A DNA stretch of 64,000 nucleotides from Collinsella ihumii (GTDB taxonomy: Bacteria > Actinomycetota > Coriobacteriia > Coriobacteriales > Coriobacteriaceae), in the NCBI RefSeq assembly GCF_900046475.1, contig NZ_FCOU01000014.1:30848-94847 (forward strand). The letters run 5' to 3'. Positions 51,920 through 60,441 of the stretch are shown here, in pieces. The translations under genes were made by a program, and so were the position numbers. The number at the start of each line of letters is the position of its first letter. Position 1 is the first letter of the stretch. The notes under the pieces are model-generated. The model saw only the letters and a program-made list of their open reading frames with translations. It searched no databases and was not told the origin of the DNA.

Positions 51920-53740
51920 ATGGTTGTTCTGCCAACCTCGAACGATACAAACCTGAGTCAACTCCTTGCGGAGGTGGCATCCGGGAAGATGCAGTTGCCT
52001 GAGTTCCAGAGGGACTGGACCTGGGACGACAACCGGATCAGGGGGCTCATCGCGAGCCTTACGCAGGGCTATCCTATGGGGGCGATCATGCGCCTCGCCT
52101 ACGGCAACCCGGACATTCGTTTCAGATACCGCACCATAGAGGGTGTCGGTGATGTCGATGTGGAGCCGGAGTTCCTCATCCTCGACGGGCAGCAGCGTAT
52201 GACCTCAATCTACCAGGCCCTCTATTCGAAGAAGCCGGTGCGCACGAGCACAGACAAGGGAAAGGAGATTGAGCGCTACTACTATATTGAAATCGGGAAG
52301 TGCCTCGATGAGAATGAGGATCGAGTTGATGCAATAGTCGCTGTTCCCGCTGACCGCAAGCTCAAGGAGAACTTTGATCGCGACGTGGTGCTTGACCTGT
52401 CTACCCGAGAGCTTGAGATTGAGCGCATGATGTTCCCGGTGAATATCATGTTTGACGATACGGAGAAGATGAACTGGACCGTTGCGTTCATGACGCACTA
52501 TGCCGGTTCGGCTGAGGCGACGGCGCTGTTCACATCCTTCAATGAGGAGGTGCTCTCCGTCGTATCCAGCTACAAGCTCCCGGTCATCACGCTCGACAGG
52601 AGCACGCCGCGCGTCGCGGTATGCAAGGTGTTCGAGAACGTCAACACGGGTGGGGTGCCGCTCACCGTGTTCGAGCTGGTGACCGCCATGTTCGCCACGC
52701 GCGATTTCGACCTGCGCAAGGATTGGCGGGCGTGCCGCAGGAAGATCGTCGGAGAGGGCTCTCAGTTCAAGACCGACCTTTTGGAAGGCATCGACGAGAC
52801 TGCGTTCCTCACGGCGGTAACGCTCTACAGCTCCTACATGAGGAAAAGGACAATCGGATCTGGGTCCGTCAGCTGCAAGAAGAAGGATGTTCTCGCGCTT
52901 GAGTACGAGGACTATCGCACCAGTCGCGATGCGGTACTCGATGGGTTCGAGATTGCGAGGGAGCTGCTGCTCACCTACGAGTGCGTGTACCGTAGGCGCG
53001 ACCTCCCATACGCTACCCAGCTCATTCCGCTCTCGGCAATCTGCGCCGTCTTGGGGCGGAAGCGGTGCGCGGAGCCGAATGTAATCAAGGCTATCTCGCG
53101 CTGGTACTGGTGCGGAATTCTCGGGGAGATGTACGGGGGCGCCAACGAGACCCGCTACGCCAACGACATCGAGGATGTCATTGACGATGTCGAGGGGAGG
53201 CCGAGTCAGAGCAGGACGGTCAACGCGGCGTTTTTCTCTGCGACGCGTCTGCTGACGCTCAGGACCCGCCTCTCGGCAGCCTACAAGGGGATTATGGCGC
53301 TTCTCTACAAGGCGAAATGCCGCGATCTCATGAACGATACGACCATGGATGTCGTGAACAGCATCACGGGAGCCCCCGACATCCACCACATCTTCCCTGA
53401 GGCCTACTGCGAGAAGGCGGGGATTCTGCGAGAGCGCTACGACTGCGTGGTCAACAAGACCCCCGTCCTCTATGCTACCAATCGCTCCATCGGGGGCAGC
53501 GCCCCGAGCGTCTACCTTCCCCGCATTTTGTCCAAGGTTGGAGACATGGATGAGGCCGACCTTCGTAATCGTGTGGAGTCGCACCAGGCAAGCTATGACA
53601 TGCTGAGATCCGATGACTTCGACGGATTCTTCCTCGACCGGGCGTCGCGCCTGCTCGATCTCATTGAGGGGGCCATGGGGAAGCCGGTCGGCGATCGCTC
53701 CTCAGAGACAACGGTTCAGGCATTTGGGTCTGCTTTGTAG
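51920..53740 (+). CDS. DUF262/DUF1524-like protein (GmrSD-type)
   Basis: A 606-residue protein. Residues about 10-250 are DUF262, a ParB-fold nucleotide-binding domain, with LPEFQRDWTWDDNRI and the hallmark ILDGQQRMTS, and KVFENVNTGGVPLTVFELV. The C-terminal part carries an HNH-like site: IHHIFPEAYCEKAG and a downstream NKTPVLYATNRSIGG, as in GmrD/DUF1524. GmrSD-type proteins cut DNA with modified bases (type IV restriction). It sits just outside attR with a 280-bp upstream gap and no obvious partner. ATG 51920 follows AAAGGGTGAGAG. Confidence 0.82.
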   Translation: MVVLPTSNDTNLSQLLAEVASGKMQLPEFQRDWTWDDNRIRGLIASLTQGYPMGAIMRLAYGNPDIRFRYRTIEGVGDVDVEPEFLILDGQQRMTSIYQALYSKKPVRTSTDKGKEIERYYYIEIGKCLDENEDRVDAIVAVPADRKLKENFDRDVVLDLSTRELEIERMMFPVNIMFDDTEKMNWTVAFMTHYAGSAEATALFTSFNEEVLSVVSSYKLPVITLDRSTPRVAVCKVFENVNTGGVPLTVFELVTAMFATRDFDLRKDWRACRRKIVGEGSQFKTDLLEGIDETAFLTAVTLYSSYMRKRTIGSGSVSCKKKDVLALEYEDYRTSRDAVLDGFEIARELLLTYECVYRRRDLPYATQLIPLSAICAVLGRKRCAEPNVIKAISRWYWCGILGEMYGGANETRYANDIEDVIDDVEGRPSQSRTVNAAFFSATRLLTLRTRLSAAYKGIMALLYKAKCRDLMNDTTMDVVNSITGAPDIHHIFPEAYCEKAGILRERYDCVVNKTPVLYATNRSIGGSAPSVYLPRILSKVGDMDEADLRNRVESHQASYDMLRSDDFDGFFLDRASRLLDLIEGAMGKPVGDRSSETTVQAFGSAL

Positions 53741-54661
53741 CTGAGAGTGAAATCGTCGGCGGTCTTCAGGTTTTCAGCCTCGACAAACATCCCCTCGTAT
53801 CTTTCCGGGCCATGAACGGCATGAAAGGCTGTTCACGGTCGGGGGATGCCGCAGCGCACCGATGCCGCCCTCGGCAATGCTTTAGCGCATCTGGTCGAGT
53901 ACCCGCTCGCGGTGCTCATGCTCCATGAGATTCGAGCTCTCCTACGCGTTCATGTTTGGCATGTCGTCGATGGCCGCTCTCATCTTGTCCTCGCGCGCGA
54001 TGGTTCCCTTATCTGCATGTTGCACTTATGTACGTTCGCCTGGGGCATCAGGCTCGCTTCGCAGCGAAAGAGCGCGTTCGGTTTGAAGCTCCCCCGCACG
54101 GCCGCTGTGCCCATGTCAGGCGCTCCTAGCGCTTGTTCACCTCTGCGTTGTCGAAGAGTGTCGACGATGGTCGCATGTCTGCACGACGCCCGTGAATGCG
54201 ATGCGCATTCGCCGTATCGGCGTGGTTGTGCGAAATTAATTGGAATCTGACAGTCAAGAACTTAGGTGATTGTTTGCAGTAGCCAATCGCAAAACCCCAG
54301 ATGAATGGCGTAGCCGTAACTTCCGTCTCAACCATTTTGCATCGGCGGGTTTCCAATATGGGTTTCTGCTTAACATAATCCGCAGGTCAGCTGCGTGCTG
54401 TTATCACCCAAGTTCTAGACTGTTAGATTGACATATAAAACTCTCCAAACATGGCAACGACAAGCTCTTCTAAATAATCATTTGCAGGCAGTGGATCTGT
54501 ACCACGCCTCCGCCTTCTCGGTACAGCTCAGCCTTACCTGCAACACGTTCCGGACGGCCTTCATGGGATTGTCTACCGGCTTTATCTGCTGGACGGCCCC
54601 GTCTCCTACCTGCGTACGGTCGGAGACGATACTCAAATCTGATTCTCAAAATCCTTCTGGC
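53741..54661. other. Decayed accessory region
   Basis: No intact gene. Fragments with coding-like composition on the minus strand include DKMRAAIDDMPNMNA (about 53950-53995) and, at about 54483-54640, SDRTQVGDGAVQQIKPVDNP with AVRNVLQVRLSCTEKAEAWY up to a TGA. I recognise neither. The middle (54200-54480) is A+T-rich with nothing visible. Confidence 0.5.
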
Positions 54662-54904
54662 TCATTCTGAGTGATTCGCGAAGCTCGCGAATCTCCCTGG
54701 GGTGAGCAAGCTCTTTCTGACAGCATAGGCGTCTGCCAGCTCACGGCTAAGACGGTCCGCCTCGTCGGCCTTCATGACATCGTTGCCGCACTTATCGCAG
54801 ACCCATCGTTCCATGCCGGCAACGGTGAACTCCCCGCCCTTGTACATCTCTTTCATAGGCTCCGATGTGAACCTCATCTCAGAGCCGCATTCGGTGCAAC
54901 GCAT
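54662..54904 (-). CDS. YgiT-type zinc finger protein (MqsA-family antitoxin N-domain)
   Basis: The 80-residue protein starts MRCTECGSEMRF and has the paired CxxC motifs (CTECG and CDKCG) of the YgiT/MqsA N-terminal zinc domain, followed by a helical end (ADRLSRELADAYAVRKSLL). In MqsRA the zinc domain binds and neutralises the toxin. It lacks a full HTH domain. ATG 54904 has AGGAGGAG upstream. It lies directly after a probable toxin gene. Confidence 0.8.
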   Translation of the reverse strand: MRCTECGSEMRFTSEPMKEMYKGGEFTVAGMERWVCDKCGNDVMKADEADRLSRELADAYAVRKSLLTPGRFASFANHSE

Positions 54905-54912
54905 CTCTCCTC

Positions 54913-55250
54913 CTAATGCGGGCAGCCTTCCCAGTTGGCGCTCAGTACCTGAACCGACGCGTCTCCATCGTCGTTGACGAAGAGCTTCACATACCATTTA
55001 TTGCCGTCATATTCGACGTTTCGATGTAAGTCGGCAAATGTTCCGGGCATGACTTCAAGCTCGTCCGACTTGTAGAAAATCTCCGGCCTGATGCTGTCGA
55101 TGATTTCTTCCACGGATCGTCCGACATCGGTCCTGTCGTAGCTGTTCAAGATGAACTGCCTCGGTCTCCTGCTGATGATTAGGTGACCGTTGGATGTTAA
55201 AGCGCTTGACGTCTCGTATGAAGAGGCTGAACACATCATCCTCGGTCAAA
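54913..55250 (-). pseudogene. Probable toxin partner of the YgiT protein, frameshifted
   Basis: The C-terminal reading (NGHLIISRRPRQFILNSYDR, then KWYVKLFVNDDGDASVQVL) looks like the small toxins paired with YgiT zinc-finger antitoxins. The upstream residues that should precede it (LTEDDVFSLFIRDVKR) lie in another frame, switching near 55199. So either a one-base indel has broken the gene or the sequence has an error. An in-frame start (MMCSASSYETSS) would give an implausible N-terminus. Confidence 0.5.
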
Positions 55251-55290
55251 GAATCGTGGTGTCGATTGCTTCCGTCCGGGCGTCGAGGGC

Positions 55291-55548
55291 TCAGAGCGCC
55301 GCCGCCACCGCCTTGCGTATGAAGTCGGAGCGGGTTTCGTCCTTGGTGTCGATGGCGGCGACCATCGACTGGGGGAGCTTTACGTTGACGTTGACCAGCG
55401 GCTCGTCGGAGAGCGCCGGCCTGCCCTGCGGGCGAACGATCCACTCGCCCGGCTCTCCGGGGTAGTTCCCTCGCTCGCACGCCTCGCTCAACCGCTCGAT
55501 CTCCTCGTCCGTAAACGCATAGCCGCCCTTGAGACTGTACTCAGCCAT
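55291..55548 (-). CDS. Ribbon-helix-helix antitoxin-like protein
   Basis: The 85-residue protein ends with NVNVKLPQSMVAAIDTKDET and RSDFIRKAVAAAL, a CopG-type ribbon-helix-helix. The N-terminal part (FTDEEIERLSEACERGNYPG) matches the toxin-binding end of such antitoxins. ATG 55548 follows TAGGAGGAGAAT. It is upstream of the frameshifted toxin and may be part of the same transcript. Confidence 0.75.
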   Translation of the reverse strand: MAEYSLKGGYAFTDEEIERLSEACERGNYPGEPGEWIVRPQGRPALSDEPLVNVNVKLPQSMVAAIDTKDETRSDFIRKAVAAAL

Positions 55549-56357
55549 ATTCTCCTCCTAACCCAACCCGAGTGTCTCTAGACAGAACGCGCAATGCAGT
55601 TTGCGCGGGACTGATTTCGAAATGTGATGCTCGGGCTGCAGGTCAAACGCGGGCAGAGTTTGGGTCCAATCCGTCCTAGCCATTTGATTAGCTATCCTTT
55701 GGTAGAGTACTATACGGTTAGTCATTTACCCACGGTTTATGACATGGCCTGCCTCGGAGCCCGAAATCCGGGGCATTACTCATTTCTAGCCCCACGTTCC
55801 CGCGTTGGTCCCCTGGCTACGAATGCACTGCTCATAGTAGCTCTTGGTCGCGGGGAACGCCGTGCGAATCTTGTAAATGTCCTTCACCTCGTCGAGCACT
55901 ACGACGCGGTGCTGGTGCTCGACCTCGATGACAGTGAGCACGCGCCTCACGCTTTTCCACGAAGTTTATGTCGTGGCCAAGGGTCGTGTCGTATTTGTTC
56001 GAACTGCCGGAAACAATGTGGTTGAAGCTGATCACCTTGCCGCTGAACGGGTCGAATGCGCGCGGCGACCGACCGGGCGTGTACGTCGAGGCCGATGGAG
56101 GTAACATGGGCCATGGGGAGCCTCCTCCCATGCGTGCGGTACGGCGGCACCGCAGGGTGACAGATACAACACCATTGTTCCCGCCCAGCCCGCGACCCGG
56201 CATGCCGCGGGGAGGCTTTCCCCTCAATGGCTTTCTCATATCGTTTTCTTACGCTATCAAATCTGCGGGGATAGGGTCGGCGAATCGGCCGATGTCCTCC
56301 TCTCTATTACAGCGATTATTTGGATGGAAGGCGCCCGTCGCCCTTGGAACGGTCCGT
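55549..56357. other. Decayed mobile DNA, no intact gene
   Basis: Holds an IS110 remnant and a fused fragment (next entry), plus a mixed stretch 55560-55780 in which I see nothing. It separates the toxin-antitoxin cluster from the acetyltransferase genes. Confidence 0.6.
55786..56114 (-). pseudogene. IS110 transposase N-terminal remnant joined to an unknown gene tail
   Basis: On the minus strand MAHVTSIGLDVHARSVAAR (from 56114) followed, after a one-base shift, by AFDPFSGKV is the start of an IS110/DEDD transposase. The sequence then changes to GHDINFVEKREAR and, in another frame, VLTVIEVEHQHRVVVLDEVK with YKIRTAFPATKSYYEQC, ending at TAG (55786-55788). That tail resembles small phage/toxin-type nuclease ends, but I cannot name it. 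Confidence 0.5.
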
Positions 56358-56840
56358 CTATGTGCCGGGCGATATCGAAGAACGCATCGTGCGCGTCGCG
56401 GTGCGGAATCCATGACGCTCATAGAACGCAAGGGCCATATCGTTGCCTTCGGAGACCGTGAGCTCGATTTCGCGAATATTGCGCTGCGAGAATTCGCGGC
56501 GAGCCCAGTCCATGAGCTGCGAGCCGATGCCTCGCCCTCGCGCCTCGGGAAGCACGACAAGATCGTCGATGCTGCCGATACCGTCATCGAGGCCGAGCTT
56601 GATGAACCCGACGGGTCGATCGTCGAGCTCGGCCACGGCGGCCCATCTGTGCCCTGATGCGAGCTCATCGCAACAGGCCTCGGTCCAATCGTCGACCGTG
56701 TGCTCGGTGTAGCGTGCCGCGTACGCATCCGAGACCTTGCGCTGATGGTTCGCCAGCTCCTGCAGGAACAGGCGAACAAGCTCTCGCTCGTCTTCGGAAA
56801 CGCGGTGAATCGCGAGCATGTTCTTGCTGTCTGCATCCAT
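56358..56840 (-). CDS. GNAT-family N-acetyltransferase
   Basis: A 160-residue acetyl-CoA-dependent acetyltransferase with the acetyl-CoA loop LPEARGRGIGSQLMDWA, then IELTVSEGNDMALAFYERHGFR, the standard motif A/B region. Substrate unknown. ATG 56840 on the minus strand. No operon partner; the sequences on both sides are non-coding or decayed. Confidence 0.85.
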   Translation of the reverse strand: MDADSKNMLAIHRVSEDERELVRLFLQELANHQRKVSDAYAARYTEHTVDDWTEACCDELASGHRWAAVAELDDRPVGFIKLGLDDGIGSIDDLVVLPEARGRGIGSQLMDWARREFSQRNIREIELTVSEGNDMALAFYERHGFRTATRTMRSSISPGT

Positions 56841-57039
56841 AGCGGGCCCATCCGTTCCGTGCGGCTTTCAGTACGGAACATGATAGCAAGCTCGGGACAG
56901 TCGACTTGGATTGCATCCAGGGGATCGGCGGAGCCCATAAGAAAGTGCCGACAGCCTGCTTTTGTGTCATCGGTTCCCTGTAGATCGCGTGCTGGGGCAT
57001 CGTTGGGAGCGTGGCGGAGTGAATCTATCGACGTTTTCC

Positions 57040-57153
57040 TCAGGGGCGCGCCGTTGGAAACACGCTCCCCGCGTCGGCCACGAAGATCATCTCCCCGTGC
57101 CGGATGCTCGCCACGATGGCGGCGAGCCGTTCGTTCAGGATGCGGCGGCGCAC
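57040..57153 (-). pseudogene. Truncated RbsD/FucU-type sugar pyranase
   Basis: A GTG 2 bp after the acetyltransferase stop opens 37 codons, RRRILNERLAAIVASIRHGE and MIFVADAGSVFP, then TGA. This matches the first third of D-ribose pyranase/fucose mutarotase (ILN..L...IA..GHGD.I.IADAG.P.P), including the catalytic His. The full family length is about 130-140 residues; no continuation is visible in other frames. It is the last member of the operon and broken. Confidence 0.65.
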
Positions 57154-57155
57154 GG

Positions 57156-57764
57156 CTACTCCTCTCCCTGCTCGTATGCGGGACGGTCGTTCTCGGTGAT
57201 CTCGCGCAGCAGGCGACAGGGGTTTCCTGCGGCCACGACGCCGGCCGGCACGTCGCGCGTGACCACGCTGCCCGCGCCGATCACCGCCCCGCGGCCCACG
57301 GTCACGCCCGGCAGGACCGTGACGTCTCCTCCGATCCACACATCGTCCTCGATGGTGATGGGGAGCGCTCGCTCGAGGCCGGCGTTGCGCTCCTCCACCG
57401 TGAGCGGGTGCTGCGCCGTGTATGCGCCGAAGTTCGGCCCGATGAAGACGTGCTCGCCTATGCGAATGGGGGCGCCGTCCATGAGGAAGGCGCCGTGGTT
57501 GATGAAGCTCCCAGCCCCGATGCTCACGTTGTAGCCATAGTCGACATACAGCGGCCCCAGGATCTCGACGCCTTCGCCCATCTGCCCGAGAAGCGCGCGC
57601 AGGATCTTCTCGCGGCCCTCGCGATCGCTCGGAAGCGTCTGGTTGAGCAGGAAGCAGGCGTCGTCCGCGCGCGAGCGCTCCTCGCCGAGCTCCGCATCGT
57701 TGTTCGCGTCGTACCAGAGCCCGCGATCGCGGCGCTGGGCCTCCGTCATGGTCTCGTTCGTCAT
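57156..57764 (-). CDS. Sugar O-acetyltransferase (maltose/galactoside acetyltransferase family)
   Basis: The 202-residue protein has the NodL/LacA/Maa layout: an N-terminal helical cap, then left-handed beta-helix hexapeptides (ITIEDDVWIGGDVTVLPGVT, GAVIGAGSVVTRDVP) and the acceptor loop YGYNVSIGAGSFINHG with PNFGAYTAQHPL (catalytic His). It acetylates a sugar hydroxyl using acetyl-CoA. It overlaps the ROK regulator by 4 bp. Confidence 0.9.
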   Translation of the reverse strand: MTNETMTEAQRRDRGLWYDANNDAELGEERSRADDACFLLNQTLPSDREGREKILRALLGQMGEGVEILGPLYVDYGYNVSIGAGSFINHGAFLMDGAPIRIGEHVFIGPNFGAYTAQHPLTVEERNAGLERALPITIEDDVWIGGDVTVLPGVTVGRGAVIGAGSVVTRDVPAGVVAAGNPCRLLREITENDRPAYEQGEE

Positions 57765-58795
57765 ATTCGGCTCCCTTCTTCCGGCGCCAAGCGCCCGATC
57801 GACAAGGGGTCCGAAAGGCGCGCATCCAGGGCGCGCGCCAGAAGACCCCCCAGATAGCAGTTCTCGAGGTCATCCCGGCGCTCGAGGTGCGGGACGAACT
57901 CTTTGGGAATCCACCGCTCCAACATGTCCCGCACCTGCTCGAGCGCGGCATCCTCATCGAGAAGCCCGCCTGTGCACAGGATGATGTCCGGGTTGAGCGC
58001 CGTCACCACGGCCGCAAGCGCGTGCGCGACAAGCTCCGGGCACGGCTTCGAGAAGTCCTTGGGATCGGGCGCCGTGAGGGCGCCGCGCGTTCCCGCGGGT
58101 ATGAAGCCCACCATTCCCGCGAACTGGCCGGCCCCCGTCACGACCGTGCCGTTTGCGATCGTCGCCGTTCCGGGGCGCACGCCCACGGGGAAGTTGGCAA
58201 GGGTCACGGTCTTTTTCGCGTCTCCGAGTTCGCGAAAGAAGCCGTATGCCTTGAGGTGCATGTCGTTGGCGGCGAGCGCGGGAACACCGAGCTTCCTCTC
58301 GAGGTCGGCCACGATGTCCGTGCCGTTGAGTTCCGGGAGGTCGCAGTGGCTGACGACGCCTTCGGCCACGATCCCCGGGATTCCCACAGACGCCTGCGCC
58401 GACTCCGGATGGAATCGCCTCCAGTCGCCGAGAAGCCTCACGAGGGTAGCGCCTTCAAGCTCGGGCAGGCGCGTCTCGTCCCTGTCGAGGACGCGCCCGG
58501 TCACGGAAAGCACGGTCCTTACGAGCACGCGCGCTCCGCGATCGATGTCGACATGGGCGGCGAGAACGGGGGAGAAGGCCTCGTTTGCGCGATAGAGCTG
58601 CGCGGTCCTGCCCGCGCCCCCGTGACGCGCGCCCGCCGCAAGGATCTCGCCCATGCGGTTCATATCGTTGAGGGTGGCGTTCACGGTGGCGATCGAGAGC
58701 CCTGTCAGGTCGGAGAGCTCCCGTTTGGTATGGGCCCCGCCCTTCCAGAGGGTGCGTCGAAGCGCGCTGACGCTCGGCTCCAGCAAGGGTTTCAC
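57761..58795 (-). CDS. ROK-family transcriptional regulator
   Basis: A 344-residue protein with an N-terminal winged HTH (TKRELSDLTGLSIATVNATL) and a ROK domain (ALAANDMHLKAYGFFRELG, TIANGTVVTGAGQFAGMVGF). The ROK half binds a sugar or sugar phosphate and controls DNA binding, as in NagC/XylR. The usual zinc-binding CxCGxxGC is replaced here by KPCPELVAHA, so metal binding looks altered. Heads the operon with the acetyltransferase and the RbsD remnant; an operator-like repeat sits at 58818-58850. Confidence 0.85.
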   Translation of the reverse strand: MKPLLEPSVSALRRTLWKGGAHTKRELSDLTGLSIATVNATLNDMNRMGEILAAGARHGGAGRTAQLYRANEAFSPVLAAHVDIDRGARVLVRTVLSVTGRVLDRDETRLPELEGATLVRLLGDWRRFHPESAQASVGIPGIVAEGVVSHCDLPELNGTDIVADLERKLGVPALAANDMHLKAYGFFRELGDAKKTVTLANFPVGVRPGTATIANGTVVTGAGQFAGMVGFIPAGTRGALTAPDPKDFSKPCPELVAHALAAVVTALNPDIILCTGGLLDEDAALEQVRDMLERWIPKEFVPHLERRDDLENCYLGGLLARALDARLSDPLSIGRLAPEEGSRI

Positions 58796-58817
58796 CAGCC
58801 TCCCCAGGTCGGCATAG

Positions 58818-58850
58818 TTATTACAGCAATTATTATAATGACTGTAATAA
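58818..58850 (-). promoter_or_regulatory. Operator/promoter of the ROK operon
   Basis: Inverted repeat TTATTACAG ... CTGTAATAA (9-bp arms, 15-bp spacer) enclosing an A+T-rich TATAAT-type core, 23-55 bp before the ROK start. This is the expected place for autoregulation. Confidence 0.7.
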
Positions 58851-58874
58851 TAGGGTCAAGACATGGATGGTTTC

Positions 58875-58900
58875 TTGGGGACGGGTTCGTTCCAACCCAT
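58875..58900. repeat. Single unit of the GGGGACGGGTTCGTTCC family
   Basis: 26 bases identical to one arm of the palindrome at 817-903 and to 21096-21121; the second arm is missing. Confidence 0.8.
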
Positions 58901-58946
58901 TCGGTTCCGCCCTGTCGGCAGAAATCTCGGATGCTTCGTCCAGGCG

Positions 58947-60140
58947 CTATCTTATGCGGCCGTCCGGCTCCTTGCCCGACAGCCGTCGCGCGGTTGCGAC
59001 GACCTCCCGATAGCGCGGGTCGTCTCCCGCGAACTGCCTCCATTCGGGCGATTCGACCGTCGCGACAAGGGCCTGCCCCATCAGCGTCGCGGCCTCGTCA
59101 GCCTGGCGCGCCTTGTGTTCGGCCCATGCTTCGCCGGAGCGGGCGGGGTCGATCTTGTCGACCAGGCGATCGTAGAGCGGGGATTCCGAGAGGGCGGGGG
59201 AGGGGGCCGAAGCGGTCTTGGCGGCATCGACCGCGCGGCTCAGCGCCGCGACGGCGTCGTTCTGCTCACCTGCCTGACGAAGCGCCTCGGCTTCCTCGAG
59301 CGCCATGCTGATGGGGTGCCAAGGGTTCACCGAGCCCATGTCCAGGGCGTCGAAGACCGTCTCGGCTGCCTTGCCGGCAGCGCGCGCGAACGCGGCGTCG
59401 CCCCGTATGCCCACCTCCTGCATAAGCGAGGAGAGCACGAAGCTCGCGGCGCGAAGCCGCTCTGCCTGCAGGAGGTCGAGGGCGTCATCGGTGCGATCGG
59501 TCTTGCGGTAGGACGAGACGAGCAGCATCACCGCGGTGCTTGTGTCCTGCCGCTTGGCGAGCGGCTCCAGCAGCGACACGGCCTCCTCATAGCGCCCTGC
59601 TTGGAAGAGCGTCGTCGCCTTCTGCTGCTGCGCAAGAAAGAGCACGGACGGGTCCGTCGCGACCTCGAGCGCCCGATCGGCCAGGGCGAGCGCCTCTTCG
59701 GCGAGCGCTGCGGTGTCGGACGCGCCGTTCTGCTCGTCCGCTGGATTGAACGGCGTCGCCATGCCGTCGGCCCATACCGTGAGGAGCGATGCGAACATGA
59801 GCAGCAGGTTCGCATCCGAATAGTGTTCCGTCGCGAGCGCGCGCAGGCGTTCTCGGGCTGCTGGAAGGCCCTTCTCTCCCAGCGCGTAGACCTCGGCGTA
59901 AAGCGCGGCGGACTCCTCCTCGGTGAGCTCGTCGCGCCAGTCGAAGAGCTCGTCCAGCGTGATCGAGAACAACGCGGCGATGCGCGGCAGCAGGCTCACG
60001 TCGGGCAGGTTTTGCCCGAGCTCCCATTTCGAGACGGCGGCCTTCGAGACTCCCAGGTGCGCGGCGAGCGCCTCCTGCGTGATGCCCATGCGGCGGCGCT
60101 CGCGCAGGATCGTGCGGCAGATATTGACAGATACGCTCAT
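58947..60140 (-). CDS. XRE-family regulator with TPR-like C-terminal domain
   Basis: A 397-residue protein with a helix-turn-helix at residues 8-62 (MGITQEALAAHLGVSKAAVS and KWELGQNLPDVSLLPRIAAL) and a long helical region with TPR-like repeats (YEEAVSLLEPLAKR, DDALDLLQAERLRAA). Such proteins usually sense a peptide or ligand with the repeats. ATG 60140 on the minus strand. Divergent from the PadR operon with 301 bp between. Confidence 0.85.
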   Translation of the reverse strand: MSVSVNICRTILRERRRMGITQEALAAHLGVSKAAVSKWELGQNLPDVSLLPRIAALFSITLDELFDWRDELTEEESAALYAEVYALGEKGLPAARERLRALATEHYSDANLLLMFASLLTVWADGMATPFNPADEQNGASDTAALAEEALALADRALEVATDPSVLFLAQQQKATTLFQAGRYEEAVSLLEPLAKRQDTSTAVMLLVSSYRKTDRTDDALDLLQAERLRAASFVLSSLMQEVGIRGDAAFARAAGKAAETVFDALDMGSVNPWHPISMALEEAEALRQAGEQNDAVAALSRAVDAAKTASAPSPALSESPLYDRLVDKIDPARSGEAWAEHKARQADEAATLMGQALVATVESPEWRQFAGDDPRYREVVATARRLSGKEPDGRIR

Positions 60141-60402
60141 GATTTCTCCCTTGAAATGACGGATAGGTGGCTGCCGGCTGCCATCTTCAGTATGAGGTCG
60201 CGCACGGGTTGAATCAAAGGAGCGCTGGTTGACGTTTCTTGCGAGAGGTCAACCGGCGCTCGACAACATGTCCCGCCGGCTCAGGGAACCAGCGGTCGAT
60301 TCATCCTGCACCACGGTGGCACGCAGGCGAAAGCGATCGATCAACGGGCTCCCTAGAAAATCGCACAAATGCCCGTTGACACCAGATACCTTGCGCCATA
60401 TA

Positions 60403-60415
60403 GTATGTGACATAC
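60403..60415 (+). promoter_or_regulatory. Candidate PadR operator
   Basis: GTATGTGACATAC is a palindrome of the ATGT/ACAT type bound by PadR regulators. It is flanked by ATA/AGTAT half-repeats and lies 27-39 bp before the PadR start. Confidence 0.6.
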
Positions 60416-60441
60416 AGTATACGACGAAGGGAGGTGTGCGG

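Noticed and set aside
53846..54250. Open frame of 134 codons after the GmrSD-like gene
   Set aside because: No ribosome site, poor codon use and no recognisable motif; the region shows fragments in other frames, so it is decayed DNA.
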